Shown here in pieces: positions 8,154-17,545 of a stretch of DNA of 64,000 bases (position 1 is its first letter; every line of letters begins with the position of its first letter). The position numbers were made by a program, and so were the translations under genes. The notes under the pieces were generated by a model, which did not search any database, had not been told where the DNA came from, and saw nothing but the letters and a program-made list of their open reading frames with translations. This DNA comes from CAWAWP01 sp963841205 (GTDB lineage Bacteria; Chloroflexota; Ktedonobacteria; Ktedonobacterales; JADMIN01): positions 186,001 through 250,000 of the forward strand of contig CAWJCH010000010.1 of the NCBI GenBank assembly GCA_963841205.1, given 5' to 3'.

Positions 8154-8534
8154 ATGACGCAGGGCTTCTTCTTCCTCGTCTTCGTCGTCATCTGCGCGAT
8201 CCTCCTCTTCCAGTGGCTGTTCTCTGCCGCGCGCCGCCAGGACCTTGGCCCGCGCCGCGCCCGCGGCACCCGCGTCGCCGCCGTCGTCAGCAGGATCGTC
8301 CCGCGCGCCAGCGATAGCGTCCCCGCCTCAGCCGACACGCCAACACCCGCCGGCCAGTGGTACATCGAGTGCCAATGGACCGAGCCGCGCTCCGGCGCCA
8401 TCTACACCTTCCGCAGCGACGCCCTCGACGACACCACCGCTCGCTCCTACACCGTTGGCGCGCCGATCGCCGTCCTCATCGCGCCCGGCAACCCCAACAG
8501 CTACTTCGTCGAGGTCGTCGAGCCGTCGCCATGA
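8154..8534 (+). CDS. Small membrane protein with DUF3592-like soluble domain
   Basis: 126 residues: one N-terminal membrane helix (FFFLVFVVICAILLFQWLF), then a basic stretch and a soluble beta-rich domain (GQWYIECQWTEPRSGAIYTF and YTVGAPIAVLIAPGNPNSYF). The pattern of a membrane segment followed by a '.Y...V.Y..G..V.V...P.NP..y' domain resembles DUF3592 proteins, whose function is unknown. The start follows AGAAGGA about 11 nt upstream. Not evidently in an operon. Confidence 0.68.
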   Translation: MTQGFFFLVFVVICAILLFQWLFSAARRQDLGPRRARGTRVAAVVSRIVPRASDSVPASADTPTPAGQWYIECQWTEPRSGAIYTFRSDALDDTTARSYTVGAPIAVLIAPGNPNSYFVEVVEPSP

Positions 8535-8622
8535 CTTGGACTCATCGAAGGACCAGGATCATGTCACCTCAGCCCTGGCAACTCGCCTTCTATCCCGCTC
8601 GTCGCAAGCTCGCCCTCTTTGC

Positions 8623-8835
8623 ATGTACGATATCTTCCTCCGCGTACCTGAACTCCTGCTCGCCGATTCGGCAGAAGTCGTTGTGACGCAGGTATGCGAT
8701 CGCTTCCAACTGCCTATTGAGCAATGCCACATCCTCGTGGTCGCCGCCGGTACCGCGCTGCATGCTTCGTCCGATGCCGACGTCGAAGACGACACACCAG
8801 AGATGCACCCTGCGCCATCCGTCCAACCATCATAG
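8623..8835 (+). CDS. Possible 70-residue hypothetical protein
   Basis: Frame with plausible protein-like composition (starts MYDIFLRVPELLLADSAEVV, with hydrophobic/charged alternation) and an acidic tail. No clear ribosome binding site and no recognisable family. It is the only coding candidate in the 8535-9026 stretch, which otherwise shows nothing I can name. Confidence 0.3.
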   Translation: MYDIFLRVPELLLADSAEVVVTQVCDRFQLPIEQCHILVVAAGTALHASSDADVEDDTPEMHPAPSVQPS

Positions 8836-9026
8836 AACAGCGAGGGACTCTTCCTTCCACCCCCTCCGCATGCTCCGTGAATCCCGTGGTGAAATACCCG
8901 TTCCCTCGACTTTCAGCAAATCCACAGCTACCCGTCAGCCGTTCTTCAGGCCCGCGACGTACGCTCCATCATGTCGGGCGGGAACGCGGCTCGTTCCATG
9001 ACGCCCGCGGAGAGCGAACGTCCCCC

Positions 9027-9728
9027 ATGCCAGATAGCGCCTCGGCACTCCACCTCGTCGCCGCCTACGGCTACCCCGTGCTCGCGCTGCTGCTCTTCCT
9101 CGCCTCCGTCGGCTTGCCGCTACCCGTCGCCATCGTCCTCGTCGCGCTCGGCGCCGTCAGCGCGCAAAGCAGCGCCCTCAACCTGCCCCTTCTGATCGTG
9201 CTCGGCACCCTCGCCTCCGTCGCCGGCGACCTCCTGCCCTACGGACTTGGCCGCTTGGGAGGTCCGCGCCTGCTTAGCTGGCTCCGCAGCATTCGCCACG
9301 GCATCCTCGCCAAACCGCTCGACCGCGCGCAGGGGCAGCTGCAACGCCACGGCGCCGGCATGATCTTCCTCAGCCGCTTCGCCCTCACCGCCATCGCCAC
9401 GCCCGTCGCCCTCCTTGGCGGCGTCTCGCGACTGCGGCTGCGCAGCTTCCTCACGTGGGATGTTCTCGGCGAGGCCGTCTTCGTCCTGTCCAACCTCGCC
9501 GTCGGACGCCTCTTCGGCGCCGCGATCATCGGCAACGAAACGCTCGCCAACCTGCTCTGGCTCGCCCTCGCCCTCGTCGCCCTGATCCCGGTGCTGCTCC
9601 CCTCCGTGCTGCGGCGCATCATGAGCCGACACGAGCACATCACGCGTCAGGCGCGTCCTCGGCTCCTGCGTCTCCCGGATTCTCCCGATCCGCTCACCTC
9701 GCCGCCCTCATCCGCTCACGCCGCCTGA
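9027..9728 (+). CDS. DedA-family membrane protein (SNARE-associated/VTT domain)
   Basis: Integral membrane protein of about 233 residues. It has the DedA layout: a re-entrant/hydrophobic N-terminal part with a PLP motif (LLLFLASVGLPLPVAIVLVA), a charged loop with YGLGRLGGPRLLSW, then FLSRFALTAIATPVALLGGV (the conserved 'R..P........AG...M' region of the family) and C-terminal helices. DedA proteins are implicated in lipid-carrier scrambling and membrane homeostasis; the substrate cannot be told here. The ATG at 9027 starts the recognisable domain. No obvious operon partner. Confidence 0.83.
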   Translation: MPDSASALHLVAAYGYPVLALLLFLASVGLPLPVAIVLVALGAVSAQSSALNLPLLIVLGTLASVAGDLLPYGLGRLGGPRLLSWLRSIRHGILAKPLDRAQGQLQRHGAGMIFLSRFALTAIATPVALLGGVSRLRLRSFLTWDVLGEAVFVLSNLAVGRLFGAAIIGNETLANLLWLALALVALIPVLLPSVLRRIMSRHEHITRQARPRLLRLPDSPDPLTSPPSSAHAA

Positions 9729-10554
9729 CCTGCCCGCGTTCCTCCTGATCGTCCCGGATCACGCCGCGCCGTCACCACCGAAGGCCCCTCCCTGAGCCCA
9801 CGCGAAATCCCCTCCCACTGACCACCGCGGCCGGGGAGGGGAAGGATGAACATTCGGCGTACGTACCCCACTCCCGGTCGTCGCGTCGCCTGCGGCTGAG
9901 CGCCAGGAACACGGCCAGCCCTCACGGGACTGCCGCGCAAGCCAGCACGATGGCGGACTCGTCCACCACGCCAACCCGCTCCGTGCCGTCGCTCCGATCC
10001 CCCGCCGCTCCCCGACACATTGCACCCGGCCGCGCGCCACCGTCCCCAGGCGAGCTGGCGCCACCTCTCACGCCGAATGCGACTCGCCGAACTGCTCGGT
10101 TCCCTCACGCCGCCCGCGACCCGCGCCCCGCGCCCCCGCCGCCTAACACCCCTCGTTCCTCCAGCCGCCGGCAACCCACAGAGCACACGGCGAATCCACC
10201 TGCTGCCCTATGCCAACTGATCGGTGATACCGAGACTTTTCTCCCGCCTCGCTAGCCCAAAAGTACCGACTTCGCCCGGCACCCTTGTCCCACCCCCACC
10301 CGCGATTATGTATAGTCTCCCTCGTGCCTGCGACATCGAGCTCGTTGCGTCCACTCAGACGCGCGGACGCCGGTCGAGTGGGCGCAACGACGGACACGCC
10401 CGGCGGTCGGGCGGGCCCAGACTACCGCCCCACACCGGGCGGCAACGTGGCGAGGGCGCGCACCAGGCGCGGCCTTCGAGGAGGTCAAGAGTCGCGGCCA
10501 ACGCAAGCCGCGATGGCTTCACGTCAGACGTGGAGCGTCTAAGGAGAGTTTCCC
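9729..10554. other. Long region without a supported gene
   Basis: Both strands carry open frames here, but they are Arg/Pro/Ala-rich without protein-like alternation, so I accept none. There is a palindromic 'ctcccc...ggggagggg' stretch near 9805-9845, probably another GC-rich dispersed palindrome, and a weak -10-like TATAGT near 10311 that could serve the downstream secreted protein. Nothing else recognised. Confidence 0.4.
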
Positions 10555-11253
10555 GTGCATTTCGCAAGCCTGCGCCCACAGCGGCTCGTTGCCCGGCTCG
10601 CCGGCAATCGCCCGCTCCGTCCCGCCGTCCTCCTCACCGGAGTGATGGGCCTCACGCTCCTCGGCGCGCAGTTCGGCCTCGGCACCGCCCAGGCCGCCAA
10701 CCTCAAGTACTACTGGCAGGCGGGCTATTACCTCGACAACGGCTGGCTCTGCTACGGCTGGTCCACCGGCGCGTACCACTGCACCGAACACTGGCATCGC
10801 GCGGCCAACGGCACGCTTGTCTCCGACAATCCAGCCTGGGTGCCGAACGGCGCCTCGACCAGCGGCGCCACAGCGGTCACCAAGCAAGCACCTGCCGCGC
10901 CGGCGAAGAAGGCACCTGCCGCGCCTGCCGCGCCTGCCGCGCCCGCCAAGCCCGCGCCCGTCCAGGCCGCCCCGAACGTGCCCGCCGGCTCTGTGCAGAG
11001 CGAGATTGTCGCTGTCTTCGGTCGCTATGCCAACGCCGCGCTCGCCGTCGCGCGCTGTGAGTCGGGCTACAACCCCAACGCCAAGAACCCGTCCAGCAGC
11101 GCATCGGGCGTCTTCCAGTTCCTGCACAGCACCTGGCTCACCACCTCCTACGCCGGCTACTCGCCCTTCAACGCTTGGGCCAACATCCACGCCGCGTATC
11201 AGGTCTTCTCGCGCGACGGCTACTCCTGGCGCGAATGGGAGTGCCAGCCCTAG
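10555..11253 (+). CDS. Secreted lysozyme-like (transglycosylase/RPF-type) protein
   Basis: 232 residues starting at GTG with AAGGAG at 10541-10546. It has a signal peptide (about residues 20-45, ending ...LGTAQAA), a Trp/Tyr-rich domain (YYWQAGYYLDNGWLCYGWST), an Ala/Pro/Lys linker with AAPAKKAP-type repeats, and a C-terminal lysozyme-like domain. That domain shows a candidate catalytic Glu in ARCESGYNPNAKNPSSSASG, then VFQFLHSTWL and the closing YSWREWECQP. This C-terminal pattern is typical of resuscitation-promoting-factor/SLT-like muralytic domains. Likely acts outside the cell on peptidoglycan, and the Trp-rich part may bind the wall. Followed by a strong hairpin at 11378. Confidence 0.8.
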   Translation: MHFASLRPQRLVARLAGNRPLRPAVLLTGVMGLTLLGAQFGLGTAQAANLKYYWQAGYYLDNGWLCYGWSTGAYHCTEHWHRAANGTLVSDNPAWVPNGASTSGATAVTKQAPAAPAKKAPAAPAAPAAPAKPAPVQAAPNVPAGSVQSEIVAVFGRYANAALAVARCESGYNPNAKNPSSSASGVFQFLHSTWLTTSYAGYSPFNAWANIHAAYQVFSRDGYSWREWECQP

Positions 11254-11377
11254 CGCGCAACGCTCACCCCAAGCAGCACGGCAGGCGCACCCTCGGCGTC
11301 GAGGATACCCGCGCCTGCCGTCGCATCCCTGGGGACGCGACGATCGTCCGCGCGACCCAAGGACACGATTTCCCGAA

Positions 11378-11406
11378 GCCAAGCCACCACTCCTTGGTGG
11401 CTTGGC
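11378..11406 (+). terminator. Perfect 12-bp hairpin, likely terminator
   Basis: GCCAAGCCACCA (11378-11389), a 5-nt loop, then TGGTGGCTTGGC (11395-11406). It lies 124 nt after the secreted lysozyme-like gene. No T-run follows, so intrinsic termination is plausible but not certain. The rest of 11254-11605 shows no gene. Confidence 0.55.
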
Positions 11407-11605
11407 CAAGGTGAAGAATCCCCCACCGCCCTCCGCATGCTCCGCGTCCTCCGCGATCAAATTTCTCCTGAGCCTCTCGTCCTCCGATCCCACCTTCAGC
11501 ATTCCTTCAACATGCGTACGTATACTCTGCTAAGACCTCGACAACCGTCCACAAGCCGGCGGGGTCGCGCGGCAGGTCGACACAGCAGAGAGCGAGCGCC
11601 TACCC

Positions 11606-12703
11606 ATGCAGGACGATCCTTCGGTCCAGCCCGATCCGATTCCCTCCGGCAATCAGCCGCAGTATCTTCCCAGCGTCCCCTACGCCCAGGGCGACCTCAC
11701 CTTTGACGGACCGCCGCCCATCCTCCATAGGCGATTCGGCGCCAAGCGCTGGATCGTCGCGGGCGCCGTCGTGCTCGCTCTCGGCGTCGCCATCGCCGTC
11801 GGCGTCAACGCCGTCCCCACGCTGGCCGCATCGATCAGCGGCACGCCGACCAGCGGCACACCCGGCCTCGGCCACCACGGCTTCCGCGGGCGCGGCGGCT
11901 TTGGCGGACCGGGCATGCGCGGCCCCGTTGGCGGCCTCACCGTCACCTCCGTCGCCAACGGCACGATCTCCGCCACCCAACGCAACGGCACGGCCGTCAC
12001 GATCCACGTCACCTCCAGCACCACCTACACCCGCGCCGGCAAGACCGTCGCCGCCTCCGCGGTCGCCAAGGGCGACACCATCGCCGTCAAGGGACAGCGC
12101 AACGGCGACGGCAGCGTCAACGCCACCAACGTCCAGATCGTCCTGCCCAACTATAACGGCAAGGTCACCGCGATCAGCGGCTCGACGCTCACCATCCAAT
12201 CCGGCCCGAACGGCGCCACCGAGACGATCCACGTCTTGTCCGGCGCCACCATCCGCCGCGGCGGGCTGAGCGCCGCGCTGAGCGATATCGCCGTCGGCGA
12301 CACCATCTCGGCCACCGGCGACCTCAACGGCGACAAGAGCCTCAACGCCGAAGCGATCGAGATCAGCGTGCCGCGCGTCGGCGGCGCCATCACCGCGATC
12401 GCCGGCGCCGACATCACCATCAAGGATCCCTTCGGCGGCACACTCGTCGTCCACACCACGGCCAGCACCTCCTTCGTCTCGATCACCAAGGGGACCAGCG
12501 GCCCCGTACAAAACACCATCACGCTCGCGGCGCTCAAGGTCGGCGACACCATCTCTGCCTCGGGCACGCGCAACAGCGACGGCAGCCTCAATGCCCTCAC
12601 CGTCCAGCAGTTCCCCGGCGGATTCGGCGGCCCGGGCGGGCGCGGCGGCACGTGGGGCGGCAAGCCGGGGCAAGGCAACGGCACACCGCCCGTATCCAAC
12701 TGA
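11606..12703 (+). CDS. Membrane-anchored protein with three DUF5666-like repeats
   Basis: 365 residues: a cytosolic N-terminus of about 45 aa, one membrane helix (IVAGAVVLALGVAIAVGV), a Gly-rich linker, then three repeats of about 70-80 residues. Each follows the pattern 'G.vtai.g.tiTi...g....i......t........s...i.vGDtI...G..n.DGS.nA..v' (for example GTISATQRNGTAVTIHV, VGDTISATGDLNGDKSLNAE and VGDTISASGTRNSDGSLNAL). This is the DUF5666 pattern of small beta-barrel repeats found in exported proteins of unknown function. A Gly-rich tail ends the protein. Single-gene unit closed by the hairpin at 12713-12745. Confidence 0.8.
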   Translation: MQDDPSVQPDPIPSGNQPQYLPSVPYAQGDLTFDGPPPILHRRFGAKRWIVAGAVVLALGVAIAVGVNAVPTLAASISGTPTSGTPGLGHHGFRGRGGFGGPGMRGPVGGLTVTSVANGTISATQRNGTAVTIHVTSSTTYTRAGKTVAASAVAKGDTIAVKGQRNGDGSVNATNVQIVLPNYNGKVTAISGSTLTIQSGPNGATETIHVLSGATIRRGGLSAALSDIAVGDTISATGDLNGDKSLNAEAIEISVPRVGGAITAIAGADITIKDPFGGTLVVHTTASTSFVSITKGTSGPVQNTITLAALKVGDTISASGTRNSDGSLNALTVQQFPGGFGGPGGRGGTWGGKPGQGNGTPPVSN

Positions 12704-12712
12704 CCATCGGAG

Positions 12713-12745
12713 CGGAAGCGGCACACCTGAGTTGTGCCGCTTCCG
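12713..12745 (+). terminator. 13-bp stem hairpin terminator
   Basis: CGGAAGCGGCACA, a 7-nt loop and TGTGCCGCTTCCG. The perfect stem begins 9 nt after the stop of the DUF5666-like gene. A short non-T tail follows. The stretch 12746-13212 holds a family-A palindrome and a short direct repeat (ctcagcgagcgc twice near 13010-13030), but no gene. Confidence 0.65.
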
Positions 12746-12859
12746 CACAATTCGTACAGCGCATGCTTCCATCATCGCCACCTGAGGCGCATCCGCGCAC
12801 GGGATGAGACGTGGCATTGTGGCCTTTTCCTTGTGTGCTGGACACCGGCATCCTCTGTC

Positions 12860-12910
12860 GCCCCGCGGGGAGCGGTGGGGTCCCCATCGGGGGCTTGGCC
12901 GGGGGTGAGG
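12860..12910. repeat. GC-rich dispersed palindrome, family A
   Basis: Copy with the core 'ggggtccccatcgggggcttgg' layout and the 'ccccgcgggg' palindrome beside it. Same family as the entry at 3836-3912. Confidence 0.5.
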
Positions 12911-13212
12911 AACCGCTGTCCGCCGCTCATTTAGGAATAGTCCATCAGGCCACCACATCCGTACCAACCCCGCGCGCGCCGCGCGGAACGCTCGCTGCGA
13001 ACGCATCTCAGCGAGCGCATCTCAGCGAGCGCCACGGCAAGCACCTCCCAGCGATACTGTAGGGGCGAGGCCAGCCTCGCCCTCCGCCGACACATTACGC
13101 GTCTCGACTCCTAACGCCACCCACCCGCGCGACTTGGTATGATATGAGTTGTGAGCCTCCACTCTCTGTTGGCGTATGCGTGAGGTCCGCCGTCCACCGG
13201 GGGAGTGAAAAG

Positions 13213-13917
<705 letters not shown>

Positions 13918-14041
13918 CGAAAACGCCACATTCGCCCACATGAACAGCATCTACGACAAGGGATTACCCCGGGCCATCAGGCCGCGAAGCGGCACAAGAA
14001 GCGACACGCGAACAGGCGCCGGCCACGAGGAGGACGCGACC

Positions 14042-15694
14042 GTGAACGCATCTCCCGTAGCGCGCGCCCGCCGTGCCCTCGGCCAGCGCCTGCAGCTCGA
14101 ACGCCTGCCGCTGCGCTGGCGCCTCTCGCTGGCGATCTTCGGCCTGCTGGCGCTGTTGCTCGGCGCCTTGGGCATGGTGCTCTCCTTCACCGAAGAACAA
14201 GCGCTGCTGCGCAATCAGGCCAACGCGCTCTACGACACCGCACGCCTCGTCTCGCCCGGCGGCATCGACCACGACCACATCCTCACCAGCCGCGGCTCCC
14301 TGCCGCCGCCCACCGGCGCGCCGCCCGCCACCTTCGACATCACCGCCACCGACCTGGCGGGACATCTCAGCGGGCTCAACATCGCGGCCAGCGTCCTCTC
14401 GACCTCCGGCCAGACGCTGGCGAGCAGCCCCTTCAACGCCTTCATCTCCACGAGCTACGTCACGCCCGTCACGCCAAGCGCCATCGACGTGAGCGAGGCC
14501 CTTACCATGCCGGTTGACCCCGGCTCGTATACCCTCGCCACCGGCAGCGACGGGCAGCGCCAGCTCTTCATCCTCCTGCCAATCACCTCGAACAACGCCA
14601 CCATCGCCCTGCTCGAGATCAGTTCGCGCACCGTCTCCATCGACCACGCCGTCGCCGCCCTGCGCCTGATCCTCTTCCTCGGCATCGGCGGGGCGCTGCT
14701 GCTGGCCGGTGCCTTCGCCCTGCCGCTCGTCAGCGCCGCCTTGCGTCCCTTGCGCCAGATGGAGCGGGCCAGTCGCCGCATCGCCGGCGGCGCACTTTCC
14801 CTGCGGCTGAAGGAGCCGGAGGCCGACGACGAGCTAGGGCGCTTGACGCACTCCTTCAACGTGATGGTCGCGCGCCTGGAAGCCGTGTTCGCGCGCCAGA
14901 AGCGCTTCGTCTCCGACGTCTCGCACGAGTTGCGCACGCCCCTCACCGCGCTCGGCGGTGGCCTCGAAATGCTCATGCTTGGCGCGGACGCTGGCGATCC
15001 CGAGGCGCAGCGCCGTCTGCTGCGCGGCATGTACGCCGAGACGGAGCGCATGCGCCGCCTCGTCGAAGACCTGCTCACCCTTGCCCGTCTCGACGAAGGC
15101 CACCTGCCCCTGCGTCCCGCCACCGTCGACGTCGTGGCCCTCCTCCGCGAGGTCGCCGAGCAGGCCGAGCGCCTGGCGAGCGGGCAGATCGTCCGCCGCG
15201 ATCTCCCCGACGGACGGCTGCTCGTGCGCACCGACGCCGACCGCCTGCGGCAAGTTCTGCTCAACCTCGTCGAGAACGCCCTCAAGTTCACCCCCGCCGG
15301 CGGGACCATCACGCTCACCGCCCAGCGCAGCACCAAGGGCGCCGGCGACCGCATCCTCGTGATCGTGCGCGACACCGGCTCTGGCATCCCGCCCGAGGCG
15401 CTGGCCCACGTCTTCGACCGCTTCTACCGCGCCGACTTCGCCCGCGCCCGCTCCACCGCGCAGCCGGGCGGCAGCGGCCTGGGGCTCGCCATCGCCAAGA
15501 GCCTCATCGAAGCGCAGGGCGGCACGATCGCCATCGACAGCGTCGTCGGCACAGGCACCACCGTCACCCTCAGCCTCCCCACCGCCACGACCAGCGTCAA
15601 GAGCGTCAAGAGCGTCGAGGACGCGAGGCCGGACTCCACCACGAAGCCTATCGGATCGAAGCCACCATCTCCCACCGCCGCCTCGCCCCGCTGA
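14042..15694 (+). CDS. Sensor histidine kinase (HAMP-HisKA-HATPase)
   Basis: 550 residues from the GTG at 14042, chosen because GAGGAGG lies 8 nt upstream; an in-frame ATG at 13940 has no site. Order: membrane helix 1 (LSLAIFGLLALLLGALGMVL), an extracytoplasmic sensor of about 150 residues without recognisable fold, helix 2 (LILFLGIGGALLLAGAFALP), HAMP, HisKA with SDVSHELRTPLTALG (phospho-His about residue 295), and an HATPase domain with N box (NLVENALKFTPAGG), DTGSGIPPE, FDRFYRAD and GSGLGLAIAK. All catalytic boxes are intact. A low-complexity tail repeats KSVKSV. Phosphorylates the regulator encoded just upstream. Confidence 0.92.
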   Translation: MNASPVARARRALGQRLQLERLPLRWRLSLAIFGLLALLLGALGMVLSFTEEQALLRNQANALYDTARLVSPGGIDHDHILTSRGSLPPPTGAPPATFDITATDLAGHLSGLNIAASVLSTSGQTLASSPFNAFISTSYVTPVTPSAIDVSEALTMPVDPGSYTLATGSDGQRQLFILLPITSNNATIALLEISSRTVSIDHAVAALRLILFLGIGGALLLAGAFALPLVSAALRPLRQMERASRRIAGGALSLRLKEPEADDELGRLTHSFNVMVARLEAVFARQKRFVSDVSHELRTPLTALGGGLEMLMLGADAGDPEAQRRLLRGMYAETERMRRLVEDLLTLARLDEGHLPLRPATVDVVALLREVAEQAERLASGQIVRRDLPDGRLLVRTDADRLRQVLLNLVENALKFTPAGGTITLTAQRSTKGAGDRILVIVRDTGSGIPPEALAHVFDRFYRADFARARSTAQPGGSGLGLAIAKSLIEAQGGTIAIDSVVGTGTTVTLSLPTATTSVKSVKSVEDARPDSTTKPIGSKPPSPTAASPR

Positions 15695-15807
15695 GCCGCG
15701 AGACTACGTCGCGGCTCGGGGAGCATCCTGCCTCTGTTCTCCGGGTAGGAAACGCCCCCAGGCAGAGTTAATGCGGCATCAGCGAGAGACGCCTTGCCAA
15801 TGGCGTG

Positions 15808-16479
15808 CTAGTGTCCGGGGTACCACTGGCTCAGGGGTGTTAGCCGCATCTGCTGCGCAAGCCCGTAGGCGGTCGGGAGATCGCTGTCGCTCTCGACCAT
15901 TACGCGACCGACGACGAGCACCGCGTTGTTCGGCGAAGCAATCTGCGGCATTTCCCTCGACGCGGTCCCTTTCCAGCCCGGCCCGCTGATGAGGTACTCG
16001 CCGGCCGCGGTCCCCGTGGTGCGTTTGCCGACGTAGGCGAAATCAGCGCCGTCCGACGGATCGGTGAACTGCACGCTGTAGTAGCGGCCCGCCATGTCCG
16101 GCACGTGCAAGACGAGCGGCCCCTCGGAGAGGTCGAGCCAGCCGCCGACGTAGAGCACGTCGCGGGTCCCCGTCGCCAACAGGCTGGCATCCGGCGCTGC
16201 GGGCGAAGCGAGCGTGGGCACCGCGTACAGCGTGTTGAGGGGGATGGGGCCACCACCGAGCCCATGCCGGACGACCGCCCGTTTGTAGGCACTGTACGCG
16301 AATGTTGGCCAAAGATAAATGAACACGACCGTGCCGAGTCCCCAGACGATGACGGCCACGATGACGAACCCGATGACCCCGCTGCCGCCCGCGGAGACGA
16401 TCCGGTAGACGACCCAGGCGAGGATTGCCAGGATGACGACCGTGATGGGATAGCCGTATTTCAGGATGAGCCTGTTCAT
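15808..16479 (-). CDS. DUF1254-type membrane protein
   Basis: 223 residues with two N-terminal membrane helices (PITVVILAILAWVVYRIV and IGFVIVAVIVWGLGTVVFIY), then a soluble domain with the DUF1254 pattern (PLNTLYAVPTLASPAAPDAS, DVLYVGGWLDLSEGPLVLHV and GRYYSVQFTDPSDGADFAYVG). The family's function is unknown. It starts 1 nt after the stop of the DUF1214 gene, so the two are one operon and probably one complex. In many bacteria both domains occur in one polypeptide. Confidence 0.82.
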   Translation of the reverse strand: MNRLILKYGYPITVVILAILAWVVYRIVSAGGSGVIGFVIVAVIVWGLGTVVFIYLWPTFAYSAYKRAVVRHGLGGGPIPLNTLYAVPTLASPAAPDASLLATGTRDVLYVGGWLDLSEGPLVLHVPDMAGRYYSVQFTDPSDGADFAYVGKRTTGTAAGEYLISGPGWKGTASREMPQIASPNNAVLVVGRVMVESDSDLPTAYGLAQQMRLTPLSQWYPGH

Positions 16480-16480
16480 G

Positions 16481-17083
16481 TCAGCGCACCTTCATGACCG
16501 GCGGCACGTGGTACTCGCCGTCGAGGATCGCACGGCCTGGCATATACGCGCGGAGCATCAGCTTGAAGTTGCCCGCCGGTGCGGGCAGCCAGTTGGACTC
16601 GTGCCCCGCGGGAGCCGTGCGCTGAAGATAAATGTCGATCGAGCCGTCGGCGTTCGACACGAGGCCAGAGTGGCTGCCGACGCTGTAGCGATCGATCGGG
16701 TTCCGCACCATGAACCCCGCGACGTCGATCATGGTCAGCGACCAGAAGGCGTCGTTCGGCGGGAGGTGTCCCGTGGGGAAATGCAGGACGTACGCGCGCT
16801 GGCCGTTCAGCCTCCGCCCCACGCCGTCCACGGTCGTCGTCCAGTACGCGGCCTCTTGCGCCACATTGACGGCGGGCAGGATCTTGGCGCACGCGGCCCG
16901 CAGGAGGATGCCATTGCCGGGCTGGCCGGCTTTCAGGGTGGTGCTCCACCCGTTGACGGTCGTCGTCACGGCGTTCATCACGGCGTTCATGATGACGTTC
17001 GCCGTGAGATACGCCAGCACGGCGCCGACGATGAGTGCCTGCACGACGTGAGCGCCCGCGAGCGTGGTGAGGAAATTGGTCAT
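16481..17083 (-). CDS. DUF1214-domain protein with N-terminal membrane helix
   Basis: 200 residues from the ATG at 17083 (GAGGGA just upstream; the frame also opens at 17128). An N-terminal membrane helix (VVQALIVGAVLAYLTANVIM) precedes a DUF1214 domain: GRRLNGQRAYVLHFPTGHLP, NDAFWSLTMIDVAGF, NPIDRYSVGSHS, and APAGNFKLMLRAYMPGRAIL with YHVPPVMKV at the end. It comes first in the operon with the DUF1254 gene. Function unknown; localisation is probably membrane with the domain outside. Confidence 0.83.
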   Translation of the reverse strand: MTNFLTTLAGAHVVQALIVGAVLAYLTANVIMNAVMNAVTTTVNGWSTTLKAGQPGNGILLRAACAKILPAVNVAQEAAYWTTTVDGVGRRLNGQRAYVLHFPTGHLPPNDAFWSLTMIDVAGFMVRNPIDRYSVGSHSGLVSNADGSIDIYLQRTAPAGHESNWLPAPAGNFKLMLRAYMPGRAILDGEYHVPPVMKVR

Positions 17084-17227
17084 ACCGTGTCCCTCAGACT
17101 GATCCGAGCACGCGCCGCCACCGCTCACGGTGTGCTCTGCGCTCGGATGGGCTGTCGCAACGACCTGACGTCTCCAGCGGCCAAGTCAACTCGACTGCCG
17201 CGTCCTCCCCCATACCCCAACCACCCC

Positions 17228-17467
17228 TCATCGGGTGAGCCCGACGACAATTAAGAAGACGCCGATGAGGATCAGCGGCACACTGCCGGTCGGAAGCCTG
17301 AACTGGCTTCGGCCTGACGAGTTGCCAGTGGGGCGCCGTGAAAATCTGAGGAGAAGCACCACGCCCGCGATCAGCGCGAGTCCCCCGACGAACAGGAACA
17401 CAGCTTGCGTGTTGCTGCCAAAGAGGTTCCTGGGCAGAATGCCCACAATCAGAGCGTCCACGAGCAC
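17228..17467 (-). CDS. Small two-helix membrane protein
   Basis: 79 residues with two hydrophobic segments (AVFLFVGGLALIAGVVLLLRF and VPLILIGVFLIVVGLTR) joined by a basic Ser/Arg/Gly loop. The GTG at 17467 is preceded by GGAAAGGA at short distance. No recognisable family. The two well-placed helices make it more likely real than most short frames here. Confidence 0.45.
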   Translation of the reverse strand: MLVDALIVGILPRNLFGSNTQAVFLFVGGLALIAGVVLLLRFSRRPTGNSSGRSQFRLPTGSVPLILIGVFLIVVGLTR

Positions 17468-17505
17468 GTCCTTTCCAACGTCGGTCTCCGCCTGGGCGGT
17501 TGGCG

Positions 17506-17543
17506 CCGGGTTCCCCCTGCCCCTGCGGGGAAGGGGTTAGGTC
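17506..17543. repeat. GC-rich dispersed palindrome, family A (short copy)
   Basis: Short copy ('gggttccccctgcccctgcgg' and 'ggggttagg') immediately beyond the end of the ABC permease gene at 17546. Its position suits a transcription terminator for the exporter operon. Confidence 0.4.
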
Positions 17544-17545
17544 AA

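Noticed and set aside
11600..13006. Long minus-strand frame opposite the DUF5666-like gene
   Set aside because: Antisense frame of repetitive GC-rich coding sequence; composition dominated by Gly/Asp/Arg.
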